Origin: Bacteroidota bacterium
Lineage (GTDB): Bacteria; Bacteroidota; Bacteroidia; J057
Length of the DNA: 12,790 nt
Assembly (NCBI GenBank): GCA_003696875.1
Contig: RFHL01000428.1
Coordinates: 1-12,790 of the forward strand
Reading direction: 5' to 3'
Made by a program: the position numbers and the translations under genes. The notes below the pieces were generated by a model. That model had not been told where the DNA came from and ran no database searches. It worked only from the letters and a program-made list of their open reading frames with translations. Below, piece by piece: positions 6,133 to 12,790 of this stretch. Position 1 is the stretch's first letter. Each line of letters starts with the position of its first letter.

Positions 6133-6291
6133 AGTTGGATTCGGCTAAGAAAGCAGGTCATATAGAATCGACAGAATACTTCGATAATACGCCTATTTGC
6201 CCTGTTTCTTACTGATTTTCATGAACTAAGTGCCTTTCTGAACCAAACTACCACGATTAAAAGACTACGATTTCTACTACGCGACCTCCCT

Positions 6292-6362
6292 CCCCATTTT
6301 TGGCATGCAGGATATCCTAGGTTGGTCAGACTCTGATCTCACAAGGTATCCCCCATTTTTGG
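6292..6362. repeat. 12-bp direct repeat in the susC leader
   Basis: CCCCATTTTTGG occurs at 6292-6303 and again at 6351-6362, 59 bases apart start to start. Between the copies lie AGGATATCCT (a perfect 10-bp palindrome, 6309-6318) and TCAGA-C-TCTGA (6326-6336). The arrangement suggests repeated protein-binding sites or a duplicated segment. No known regulator can be assigned. Confidence 0.5.
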
Positions 6363-6365
6363 TCT

Positions 6366-6384
6366 TATCCGTTCACCACGGATA
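6366..6384. promoter_or_regulatory. 7-bp-arm inverted repeat in the susC leader
   Basis: TATCCGT (6366-6372) and ACGGATA (6378-6384) are perfect reverse complements around a five-base centre. The repeat starts four bases after the second copy of the 12-bp direct repeat. It could be an operator or a small mRNA hairpin. Confidence 0.4.
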
Positions 6385-6454
6385 GGCGGGGCCAGTATTA
6401 GGAATTATGTATGGTCTTTTTTTCCGGTTGCGTGGTTTCAGGCCGCACAACCGA

Positions 6455-6489
6455 TTTGCTATTATTTTTATCGTCTAAATCTGTCTTTG
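6455..6489 (+). promoter_or_regulatory. Candidate proximal promoter for susC
   Basis: TTTG (6455-6458) and TGTCTTTG (6482-6489) are 23 bases apart. The second element differs from TAnnTTTG at one base. It lies 23 bases before the susC ATG, which is a usual position for a Bacteroidota promoter with a short leader. Confidence 0.3.
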
Positions 6490-6512
6490 GCCTATATTAA
6501 ACTACTATTCTT

Positions 6513-9500
6513 ATGAGCATTAAACACAGAGCCAATGCGATTCTCAGGCTGCTGCTTACCCTGCTGGTTGTGGGTGTAAGCGGGAGCATCAGTGCGCAAA
6601 TGGTGACCGGAACGGTGACCTCCAGCCGTGACGGCGAGCCCCTCGTAGGGGCAACGGTTATGGTGAAGGGAACCACTACGGGTGCCTTCACCGACGATCA
6701 GGGGAGCTATTCGGTCCGCGCCGCGGAGGATGCTGTCCTGATGTTTTCATTTGTGGGCCATGAGCGACAAGAGATTGCCGTCGAGGGCCGCAGCACCATC
6801 AACGTAGAGCTGGTCGCTACCGAAGCGACCCTCGAAGAGGTGGTGGTTACTGGCTACGGGACGCAGCGCGCCCGCGAGGTATCGAGTGCGATCACCTCGG
6901 TCAAAGCCGAAAACTTCAACGCCGGTCAGGTCAACGATCCTACCCAGCTTATTCAGGGTAAGGTAGCCGGTCTGAACATCTCCAAGCCCGGTGGTGACCC
7001 CAACGGCGGCTTCTCTCTGCGCCTGCGTGGGATTTCCACCTTTGGTGCCAACGCCCAGCCCTTGATCGTTATCGACGGGGTGATCGGTGGGGAGCTCAAC
7101 AGCGTGGACCCGGCCGACATCGCTGACATCAGCGTGTTGAAGGACGGCTCCGCAGCCGCTATCTACGGTAGCCGGGCCTCTGCCGGGGTGATTATCATCA
7201 CCACCAAGCGCGGCATCGCTGGTAGCACCAACATCAACTACAATGGTTTTGTCTCGGCCGAGCAGGTCGCCCGGACCGTACCTACCGCTGATCGTGCGAC
7301 TTTCCTGGAATTGAAAGGGAATGACCAGGATCAGGGTGCTGATACCGACTGGGTCGATGAAGTGACCCGGACCGGCATCTCTCAGGTACACAACCTGTCC
7401 ATGTCCGGTGGTTTTGGGAGCACCTCTTATCGGGCGGCTCTCAACCTGCGTGACATTCGTGGTGTAGGCCTCGTAAGTGGCTTTACCCAGCTCAATGGTC
7501 GCCTCAATCTGACTCAGAAGGCGCTCAATGATAAGCTGTCCATCTCGGTCGACGTAGCCAACACCGTCCGGGAAGCCCAGTATGGTTTTGCTGAGGCCTA
7601 TCGCTATGCCAACCTCTACAACCCCACCGCTCCGGTGACCTCCGACGATGAGGCCTATGTCAATTTTGGCGGCTACTGGCAGTCCCCGAACTTTGACTAC
7701 TTCAACCCCCGTGCGATCCTGGATCAGAATACCAACGAAGGGGAGCTCAAGACCCTGCTGACTTCGATTCGCGGGAGCTACGAAATTGTCGACGGGCTGA
7801 CGGCTTCGGCTTTCGTGTCTCGTCAGCGTCGCTCTAACCTATACGGCGAATTCTACAGCCGGGAGTCCTACTTCCGCGGGGGTGCCAACGAAGCCGGTGA
7901 AGGGGTATTAGGCCGGGCCCGTCGCTATACCGAAGATGAGACCAACGACCTGCTGGAGGCTACGTTGAACTACGTGACCGACTTTGGGTCTACGCACCTG
8001 GATGTGCTCGGGGGGTACTCCTGGAATGAGCTTGAGTACCAAGGCTTTGGTCTTGAAGGCACCGGTCTGCCCTCCGACGCTTTTGGTTACAACAACCTCG
8101 GCGCCCTGCAGGCCATCACCGATCAGGCGGTACCGCTGAACGTCTTCTCCAGCAAGAACAACTACCGCGTGATTGGCTTCTTTGGCCGGGCCCGGGTGAA
8201 TATCGACAACACCTACAATCTCATGGCCTCTTTGCGCTACGAGGGATCTTCTCGCTTCGGAGCGGGTAACAAGTGGGGGATCTTCCCTGCTGTGTCGGGT
8301 AGTGTGATGCTGACCAACCTCTTTGACCTGGGCGGCTTCGACGAGCTGAAGTTCCGGGCTGGCTACGGGATCACGGGTGCCCTGCCCCCGAGCAGCTACA
8401 TCTCCCTGCAGCGTTTTGCGCCGGCCAACTTCTTCCTTTATGAAGGAGCCTTCATCCCGGCCATTGGTGCGCAGAACAACCCCAACCCCGATCTCCGTTG
8501 GGAGCGTAAGGGTGAGATCAACGTAGGTCTGGACTGGCAGATGTTTGACTACAAATTTTCCGGTAGCATCGACTACTTCAATCGCGTAATCCGCGACCTG
8601 ATCTACCCGGGCGCCGAGGTGAACTCTCCGCCCTTTACCTTCCCCACCATGACCGTAAACCTCAACCATGTGGTGCTGCGCTCCTCCGGTCTGGAAGGTA
8701 CCTTTGGGTACAACCTCGAGTCGGGCAACTTCTCCTGGAATCCCAACCTGGCTTTGACTTACTACTTCCCCGTCATCCTCGACTCTCTGCCGGGTGTGAC
8801 GCCTGACTTCCGCTTCGGTTCTGAGGGGTCCTTCCTGGACTTCTCTACCTCGCCGGGTGCGCCGGGTCTGAACAACAACCCCACGCAGCGGATCACCATC
8901 GGTGAGCCCCTCGGCCAGTTCTATGGATACCCGATCGACATCGCTGCGAGCGAAGCCGCCAATAGCTGGGTGTATGACGAGACGCGTCGTCCGGAGAGTG
9001 GCGAAGATCAGACCATCATCGCCAATGGCAAGACTGGTTTGCCCACCTTCTCCCTGGGTCTCAACAACTCCTTCGCCTTCGGTGACGTGGATTTCTCCTT
9101 CTTCCTGCGTGGCGACTTTGGTCACTACATGCTCAACATGTATCGGGTCTTCTACGAGTCCGTAGGCGGCGACCGGGTGATTGAGAACTCTGTCGTGACC
9201 GACCGCTACCAGAACATCAACGATGTGCAGCAGGTGAATGACTACTATGTGGAAAACGCTTCCTACCTGGTGCTGGACAACGCCCAGCTGGGCTACACCA
9301 TGGACCTGAAAGAAGGCCGTAGCCTGCGCGTCTATCTCGCCGGTCAGAACCTCTTCTGGCTCACCAACTATACGGGTGTTGATCCTTCCGTGCGCTGGGC
9401 TGACCCGGGTAGCTCCGACAACGGTGGTCGTGCCAACACGGGCGGTGGCAACCCCCTCTTCCCCGGTCTCGACCGTCGTAATATTTACTTTACCACGCGG

Positions 9501-9533
9501 ACCTTCACCCTTGGGGTAAATCTGAATCTCTAG
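6513..9533 (+). CDS. susC: SusC/RagA-family TonB-dependent outer-membrane transporter
   Basis: This is the outer-membrane barrel of a SusCD complex, which imports oligosaccharides or other oligomers using TonB energy. It has 1006 residues, near the usual family length. Seen in order: signal peptide (about 1-28, ending ISA), carboxypeptidase-regulatory-like domain (about 30-102, 'VTGTVTSSRDGEPLVGATV'), TonB box 'EEVVVTGYGT' (108-117), plug domain (about 118-234) with 'PLIVIDGV' and the family hallmark 'LKDGSAAAIYGSRASAGV', then the long beta barrel ending 'FTLGVNLNL'. The C-terminus ends in Leu rather than the more usual aromatic residue. It is followed after 75 bases by susD. The divergent LacI-family gene is the probable regulator; no ECF sigma/anti-sigma pair or hybrid two-component sensor is visible. 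The extra N-terminal STN domain of sigma-signalling homologues is absent. The symbol denotes the family, not proven starch uptake. Confidence 0.97.
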   Translation: MSIKHRANAILRLLLTLLVVGVSGSISAQMVTGTVTSSRDGEPLVGATVMVKGTTTGAFTDDQGSYSVRAAEDAVLMFSFVGHERQEIAVEGRSTINVELVATEATLEEVVVTGYGTQRAREVSSAITSVKAENFNAGQVNDPTQLIQGKVAGLNISKPGGDPNGGFSLRLRGISTFGANAQPLIVIDGVIGGELNSVDPADIADISVLKDGSAAAIYGSRASAGVIIITTKRGIAGSTNINYNGFVSAEQVARTVPTADRATFLELKGNDQDQGADTDWVDEVTRTGISQVHNLSMSGGFGSTSYRAALNLRDIRGVGLVSGFTQLNGRLNLTQKALNDKLSISVDVANTVREAQYGFAEAYRYANLYNPTAPVTSDDEAYVNFGGYWQSPNFDYFNPRAILDQNTNEGELKTLLTSIRGSYEIVDGLTASAFVSRQRRSNLYGEFYSRESYFRGGANEAGEGVLGRARRYTEDETNDLLEATLNYVTDFGSTHLDVLGGYSWNELEYQGFGLEGTGLPSDAFGYNNLGALQAITDQAVPLNVFSSKNNYRVIGFFGRARVNIDNTYNLMASLRYEGSSRFGAGNKWGIFPAVSGSVMLTNLFDLGGFDELKFRAGYGITGALPPSSYISLQRFAPANFFLYEGAFIPAIGAQNNPNPDLRWERKGEINVGLDWQMFDYKFSGSIDYFNRVIRDLIYPGAEVNSPPFTFPTMTVNLNHVVLRSSGLEGTFGYNLESGNFSWNPNLALTYYFPVILDSLPGVTPDFRFGSEGSFLDFSTSPGAPGLNNNPTQRITIGEPLGQFYGYPIDIAASEAANSWVYDETRRPESGEDQTIIANGKTGLPTFSLGLNNSFAFGDVDFSFFLRGDFGHYMLNMYRVFYESVGGDRVIENSVVTDRYQNINDVQQVNDYYVENASYLVLDNAQLGYTMDLKEGRSLRVYLAGQNLFWLTNYTGVDPSVRWADPGSSDNGGRANTGGGNPLFPGLDRRNIYFTTRTFTLGVNLNL

Positions 9534-9608
9534 GCCGACCAAGCCAAACAAATAGGGATTTTTGAATGTTTCCCAATTATTAAGGACTCAAAAAGCTTCA
9601 CGAAGCAT

Positions 9609-11201
9609 ATGAAAAGACTTTCGCTAATTCTCATAATGGTACTTGCGGTAGTGACGCCTGTCATCACGCCCTCCTGTACCAACCTGGAGGAAGAGGTGTT
9701 CAACGACCTCACCCCCTCCAACTTTCCCCAGACCCGCTCCGAACTGATCGCACTGGTGGGGTCGGCCTACACCACGCTGTACGCCTGGGGGCAACACAAC
9801 ACCTACCTCTCTCTGCAGGAGGTATCCTCTGACGAAGCCATGATTCCTATCCGAGGCGCGGACTGGATCGATGGTCAGCAGTGGTACCGGGTACATCGTC
9901 ATGAGTACAACTCCAACGAGGAGTCGATCAACAATGCCTGGAACTTTATCTATCGGGGTGTATTGACCTGCAACAATGTGATTGAGACATTGAAGGCCGC
10001 GTCCTCTAATCCGGATGGGGCTGTAACCCAGGAGGAGGCAGATGCCTTCATCGCTGAGATGCGTGGTCTGCGGGCCCTGTACTACTATTGGCTGATGGAT
10101 GCCTGGGGTAATGTTCCCCTCGTAGTCGATCTGAACGAAGGGGAAGTGCAGGATCCCAACCCCAGTAACACGCCTCGTGCCGAGATTCATGCCTTTCTGG
10201 TAAGCGAGCTGGAAAACATCTCCGGTAACCTGCTGCGTGAGAAGTCGGTCAACTCCTACGGCCGTTTCAACTACTATGCAGCTCAGGCTCTGTTGGCAAA
10301 GTTGCAACTGAACGCCGAGGTGTATACCGGTGTGGCCAACTGGGGCGCAGTGGTTACGGCTTGTGACAACATCATTAACTCTGGTCTGTACGATCTGACC
10401 CCTGACTACTTTGACAACTTCAATGCTGACAACGATCAGGGAGGGATAGGTACTTCTGAGAGCATTTTCGTGATTCCCTTTGACGCCCAGCAGGCGCCAG
10501 GTTTCAACATCTCTCAGATGACGCTACACTATTCCAGCCAGGCCACCTTCCAACTGCAGGAGCAGCCCTGGAACGGCTACTGTACGCTGGCTGAATTCTA
10601 CAACTCCTATGACGACACCGATGCCCGTAAAGGGGTGTGGGGCGACCAGCAGACCCGGGGTAACTTCCTCGCGGGTCCTCAGTACACCACCGATGGGGTG
10701 ACGCCTATTACCGATACTGGTACAGAAGCCGCTGATCCCGATGGAGATGAGGTTGTCTTCACGCCTGAGCTGAACGAAGCCTGGCCCAACGCCCTGCGTC
10801 AGGCCGGTGCCCGCATCGCCAAGTACGAGTACGAAATCGGCCAGGGGCAGCACTCCAATGTGGACTTCCAGATCCTGCGTTACGCCGACGTGTTGCTCAT
10901 GAAAGCGGAGGCCCTTTGGCGTCAGAACGCCGGTAGCGCCGACGCCCTCGCCCTGGTCAACCAGGTCCGGGCCCGCGCCGGGGTGGCCGACCTCCCCGCC
11001 CTCACTGCCGATGATCTGCTCGCTGAGCGGGGTCGCGAGATGTTCTACGAAGGCTGGCGCCGTAACGACCTGATCCGTTTTGGCAAGTACAACGACGAGT
11101 GGGAATACAAGCCCGCTTCTGCTCCCACGGTGAATGTCTTCCCGCTGCCTCAGCCGAAGCTCAACACCAACCCGAACCTGCAGCAGAACCCCGGTTACTA
11201 A
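9609..11201 (+). CDS. susD: SusD/RagB-family surface nutrient-binding lipoprotein
   Basis: This is the surface lid and substrate-binding partner of the SusC barrel. It has 530 residues, normal for the family. The N-terminus is a lipoprotein signal with the likely lipidated Cys at 23 (ITPSC, a loose lipobox). SusD hallmarks are present: 'FIYRGVLTCNNVIE' near 113-126, 'MRGLRALYYYWLMDAWGNVP' at 151-170, a TPR-like helical core, 'ILRYADVLLMKAEAL' at 422-436, 'LAERGREMFYEGWRRNDLIR' at 471-490, and a C-terminal 'FPLPQPKLNTNPNLQQNPGY'. The ATG at 9609 directly precedes the signal peptide. A small hairpin GCTTCACGAAGC (9595-9606) sits where a ribosome would bind. It is almost certainly cotranscribed with susC and ends before a strong terminator. 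The substrate is not identifiable. Confidence 0.97.
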   Translation: MKRLSLILIMVLAVVTPVITPSCTNLEEEVFNDLTPSNFPQTRSELIALVGSAYTTLYAWGQHNTYLSLQEVSSDEAMIPIRGADWIDGQQWYRVHRHEYNSNEESINNAWNFIYRGVLTCNNVIETLKAASSNPDGAVTQEEADAFIAEMRGLRALYYYWLMDAWGNVPLVVDLNEGEVQDPNPSNTPRAEIHAFLVSELENISGNLLREKSVNSYGRFNYYAAQALLAKLQLNAEVYTGVANWGAVVTACDNIINSGLYDLTPDYFDNFNADNDQGGIGTSESIFVIPFDAQQAPGFNISQMTLHYSSQATFQLQEQPWNGYCTLAEFYNSYDDTDARKGVWGDQQTRGNFLAGPQYTTDGVTPITDTGTEAADPDGDEVVFTPELNEAWPNALRQAGARIAKYEYEIGQGQHSNVDFQILRYADVLLMKAEALWRQNAGSADALALVNQVRARAGVADLPALTADDLLAERGREMFYEGWRRNDLIRFGKYNDEWEYKPASAPTVNVFPLPQPKLNTNPNLQQNPGY

Positions 11202-11229
11202 TCCCCGGGTGGCCTGATGCCTTGACCTT

Positions 11230-11247
11230 CAGGTGCTTTCGTACCTG
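11230..11247. repeat. Small hairpin downstream of susD
   Basis: CAGGT (11230-11234) and ACCTG (11243-11247) are perfect reverse complements around an eight-base loop, between the susD stop and the main terminator. It may stabilise the 3' end of the message. Confidence 0.35.
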
Positions 11248-11263
11248 GGATCACGATACCTTC

Positions 11264-11299
11264 AGCAAGTGGCCACCCGCTGGCCACTTGCTTTTTTTT
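11264..11299 (+). terminator. Strong intrinsic terminator of the susC/susD operon
   Basis: AGCAAGTGGCCA (11264-11275) and TGGCCACTTGCT (11281-11292) form a perfect 12-bp stem with a five-base loop, followed by a run of eight T (11292-11299). This is a textbook rho-independent terminator, and it separates susC/susD from the downstream FG-GAP gene. Confidence 0.92.
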
Positions 11300-11347
11300 C
11301 ATATGCCTGCGAATTTTGAAGGCTTTTTCAGCGACAGGACAGATCGG

Positions 11348-12790
11348 ATGCAAAACCGGAAGGGGAACGTAGCGTGTAAGGCCACAACTGTGTGGTACTG
11401 GGGGGTGGGACTCATGCTCCTATTCGCCTGTCAGCCCGCCCGGGACCGGAGCCCGATCCCGGCGGAAACCCTTTTTACCGCCCTTCCTGCCGCCTATACC
11501 GGCATCAATTTTCGCAATGACCTCCACTACACCGAGGCCTTCAATCCCTACACCTTCCGCAACTTCTTCAATGGCGGAGGCGTGGGACTGGGCGACGTCA
11601 ACAACGATGGGCTGGTTGACGTGTATCTCTGCGGTAATCAGGTTGATAACCAGCTCTACCTCAACCGGGGAGATTTTGATTTTGAAGACATCACCCGCCA
11701 CGCAGGCGTGGCATGCCCCGGCGTCTGGTCCAGTGGCGTGAGCCTGGCCGACCTGAACGGCGACGGCTGGCTGGACATCTATGTTTGCAAATCGGGCAGC
11801 CCCGGTGGCGATAATCGCCACAACGAGCTCTTCCTCAACAACGCTGACCCCGATGCCGAAGGACGGGTAACCTTCACCGAGCAGGCCGCCGTCTGGGGCC
11901 TGGACAACGAAGGACTTTCCACCCATGCCGCCTTCTTTGACTATGATCGCGACGGCGATCTCGACTGCTACCTGCTTAACAACTCGCTGCGCTCGGTAGG
12001 GGGCTATGACCTGATCCCCGGCCAACGCGAAATTCCCGACAGCCTGGGCGGCAACCGCCTGCTGCGCAACGAAGGTGACCACTTCGTGGACGTAAGCCAG
12101 CAAGCTGGCATCTATAGCTCGGCCATTGGCTTTGGGCTGGGCGTAACCATCGGTGATCTGAATCGCGATGGCTGGCTGGATATCTATGTCTCCAACGACT
12201 TTTTTGAGCGAGATTATTTGTACCTCAACCAGCAGGACGGAACCTTTCGCGAAGAACTGCCCGCCGAGATGCCTGAAATCAGCCTCAGCTCTATGGGGGC
12301 CGATATGGCCGATCTTAACCATGACGGTTATCCCGAAGTCTTCGTCACCGATATGTTGCCTGAGGGCGATGCCCGGATGAAGACCAAAACCCTCTTTGAA
12401 AACTGGGACAAGTATCAGCTCAACCTGAAAAATGGCTACCATCGCCAATTTACCCGCAACGTCCTGCAGCTCAATTACGGGGATGGCTGCTTCAGTGAAA
12501 TTGGCCGGCTTGCGGGCGTACACGCCACCGATTGGAGTTGGGGGGCCCTGATGTTTGACTTCGATAACGATGGCTACCGCGATATCTTTGTCGCCAATGG
12601 CATCTACAAAGACCTGACCGATCAGGACTATATCCACTTTTTTGCCTCGCCTGAAACGGTCCGCCGGATTTTGCAAAAAGAAAAGGCCGTCATCGCCCAA
12701 CTGATCGACTCCATCCCGAGCGAGCCCGTTCCCAACTATGCCTTTGTGCGGGATACTGGCGGGAGCGAATTGGTGCCCCGCTTCCGCAAC
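11348..12790 (+). CDS. FG-GAP/VCBS-repeat lipoprotein (5' part, runs off the window)
   Basis: The frame is open from the ATG at 11348 to the last base (481 codons) with no stop. Residues 1-28 form a lipoprotein signal, with hydrophobic 'VGLMLLFAC' and Cys 28 as the lipid site. The mature part carries six calcium-binding loops of the DxDxDG type, starting near residues 83 (DVNNDG), 135 (DLNGDG), 198 (DYDRDG), 270 (DLNRDG), 322 (DLNHDG) and 404 (DFDNDG), most preceded by G-hydrophobic residues. This pattern is typical of FG-GAP/VCBS beta-propellers, as in the CRTAC1-like proteins of Bacteroidota, which are often around 1100 residues with a C-terminal ASPIC/UnbV domain. That part would lie outside the window. 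The fifth loop ends in Glu rather than Asp. It is probably a surface or periplasmic protein. It lies next to susC/susD but behind a strong terminator, so it needs its own promoter or readthrough. A catalytic role is not supported by what is visible. Confidence 0.88.
   Translation, partial: MQNRKGNVACKATTVWYWGVGLMLLFACQPARDRSPIPAETLFTALPAAYTGINFRNDLHYTEAFNPYTFRNFFNGGGVGLGDVNNDGLVDVYLCGNQVDNQLYLNRGDFDFEDITRHAGVACPGVWSSGVSLADLNGDGWLDIYVCKSGSPGGDNRHNELFLNNADPDAEGRVTFTEQAAVWGLDNEGLSTHAAFFDYDRDGDLDCYLLNNSLRSVGGYDLIPGQREIPDSLGGNRLLRNEGDHFVDVSQQAGIYSSAIGFGLGVTIGDLNRDGWLDIYVSNDFFERDYLYLNQQDGTFREELPAEMPEISLSSMGADMADLNHDGYPEVFVTDMLPEGDARMKTKTLFENWDKYQLNLKNGYHRQFTRNVLQLNYGDGCFSEIGRLAGVHATDWSWGALMFDFDNDGYRDIFVANGIYKDLTDQDYIHFFASPETVRRILQKEKAVIAQLIDSIPSEPVPNYAFVRDTGGSELVPRFRN

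Larger units (their letters stand above)
5972..6512. other. Divergent control region between LacI-family gene and susC
   Basis: These 541 bases carry no credible gene. The part near the LacI-family gene is AT-rich and holds an interrupted palindrome (6035-6048) and a cre-like site (6055-6068). The middle holds a perfect TAnnTTTG promoter element (6125-6132). The remainder, up to the susC start, contains a 12-bp direct repeat (6292-6303 and 6351-6362), a 10-bp palindrome (6309-6318), a 5-bp-arm inverted repeat (6326-6336), a 7-bp-arm inverted repeat (6366-6384) and a second promoter-like sequence close to the susC start. If the distal promoter is used, the susC mRNA has a leader of roughly 370 bases. 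Confidence 0.75.

Noticed and set aside
7908..9551. 547-codon minus-strand ORF opposite susC
   Set aside because: It is a Val/Gly/Glu-rich reflection of GC-rich barrel codons and has no motif of its own.
11420..12700. 426-codon minus-strand ORF opposite the FG-GAP gene
   Set aside because: The repeated calcium-loop codons keep the opposite strand open; the plus frame has a lipoprotein signal and six FG-GAP loops.

Overview
The window looks like a moderately GC-rich Bacteroidota chromosome, most likely from the Saprospiria (Lewinella-like) side of the phylum. The taxon is an inference. It rests on a SusC/SusD pair, a lipoprotein with FG-GAP repeats, a membrane protein of a type I associate with Saprospiraceae, mostly absent Shine-Dalgarno sites, and TAnnTTTG-like promoter elements.

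Layout from left to right. (1) 170-2845 (+) encodes a large three-pass membrane protein with a CoxE-like N-terminal helical region, a cytoplasmic region that looks like a decayed vWA domain plus a helical module, and C-terminal TPRs predicted to lie in the periplasm. (2) 3133-4113 (+) encodes a membrane-anchored coiled-coil protein with a C-terminal beta-rich domain. (3) 4114-4415 is a structured intergenic region: an 81-bp palindromic REP/MITE-like element sits inside the loop of a 17-bp perfect inverted repeat, beside a strong terminator. (4) 4416-4841 (-) encodes a small unknown protein, preceded by a 10-bp perfect inverted repeat. (5) 4928-5971 (-) encodes a LacI/GalR-family repressor with its own terminator. 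(6) 5972-6512 is a 541-bp divergent control region holding a cre-like LacI-family operator candidate, promoter candidates, a 12-bp direct repeat and several small palindromes. (7) 6513-9533 (susC-like) and 9609-11201 (susD-like) form a nutrient-uptake operon that ends in a strong terminator at 11264-11299. (8) 11348 to the window end (+) is the 5' part of a lipoprotein with six FG-GAP/VCBS-type calcium loops.

The right half reads as a locus for glycan or oligomer uptake. The LacI-family protein probably senses a sugar-like ligand and controls the SusC/SusD outer-membrane importer, and a surface or periplasmic FG-GAP lipoprotein lies downstream. No glycoside hydrolase, sulfatase or peptidase is visible, so the substrate cannot be named.

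The left half is the less understood part. The 891-residue protein resembles a scaffold seen in Bacteroidota with CoxE/vWA-like and 'LPWFR'-type modules, sometimes next to MoxR ATPases or joined to effector domains. Here it is membrane-bound and lacks recognisable metal-binding residues in the vWA-like core. It is the best candidate in this window for an undescribed system, but the deciding partner genes would lie upstream of base 1.
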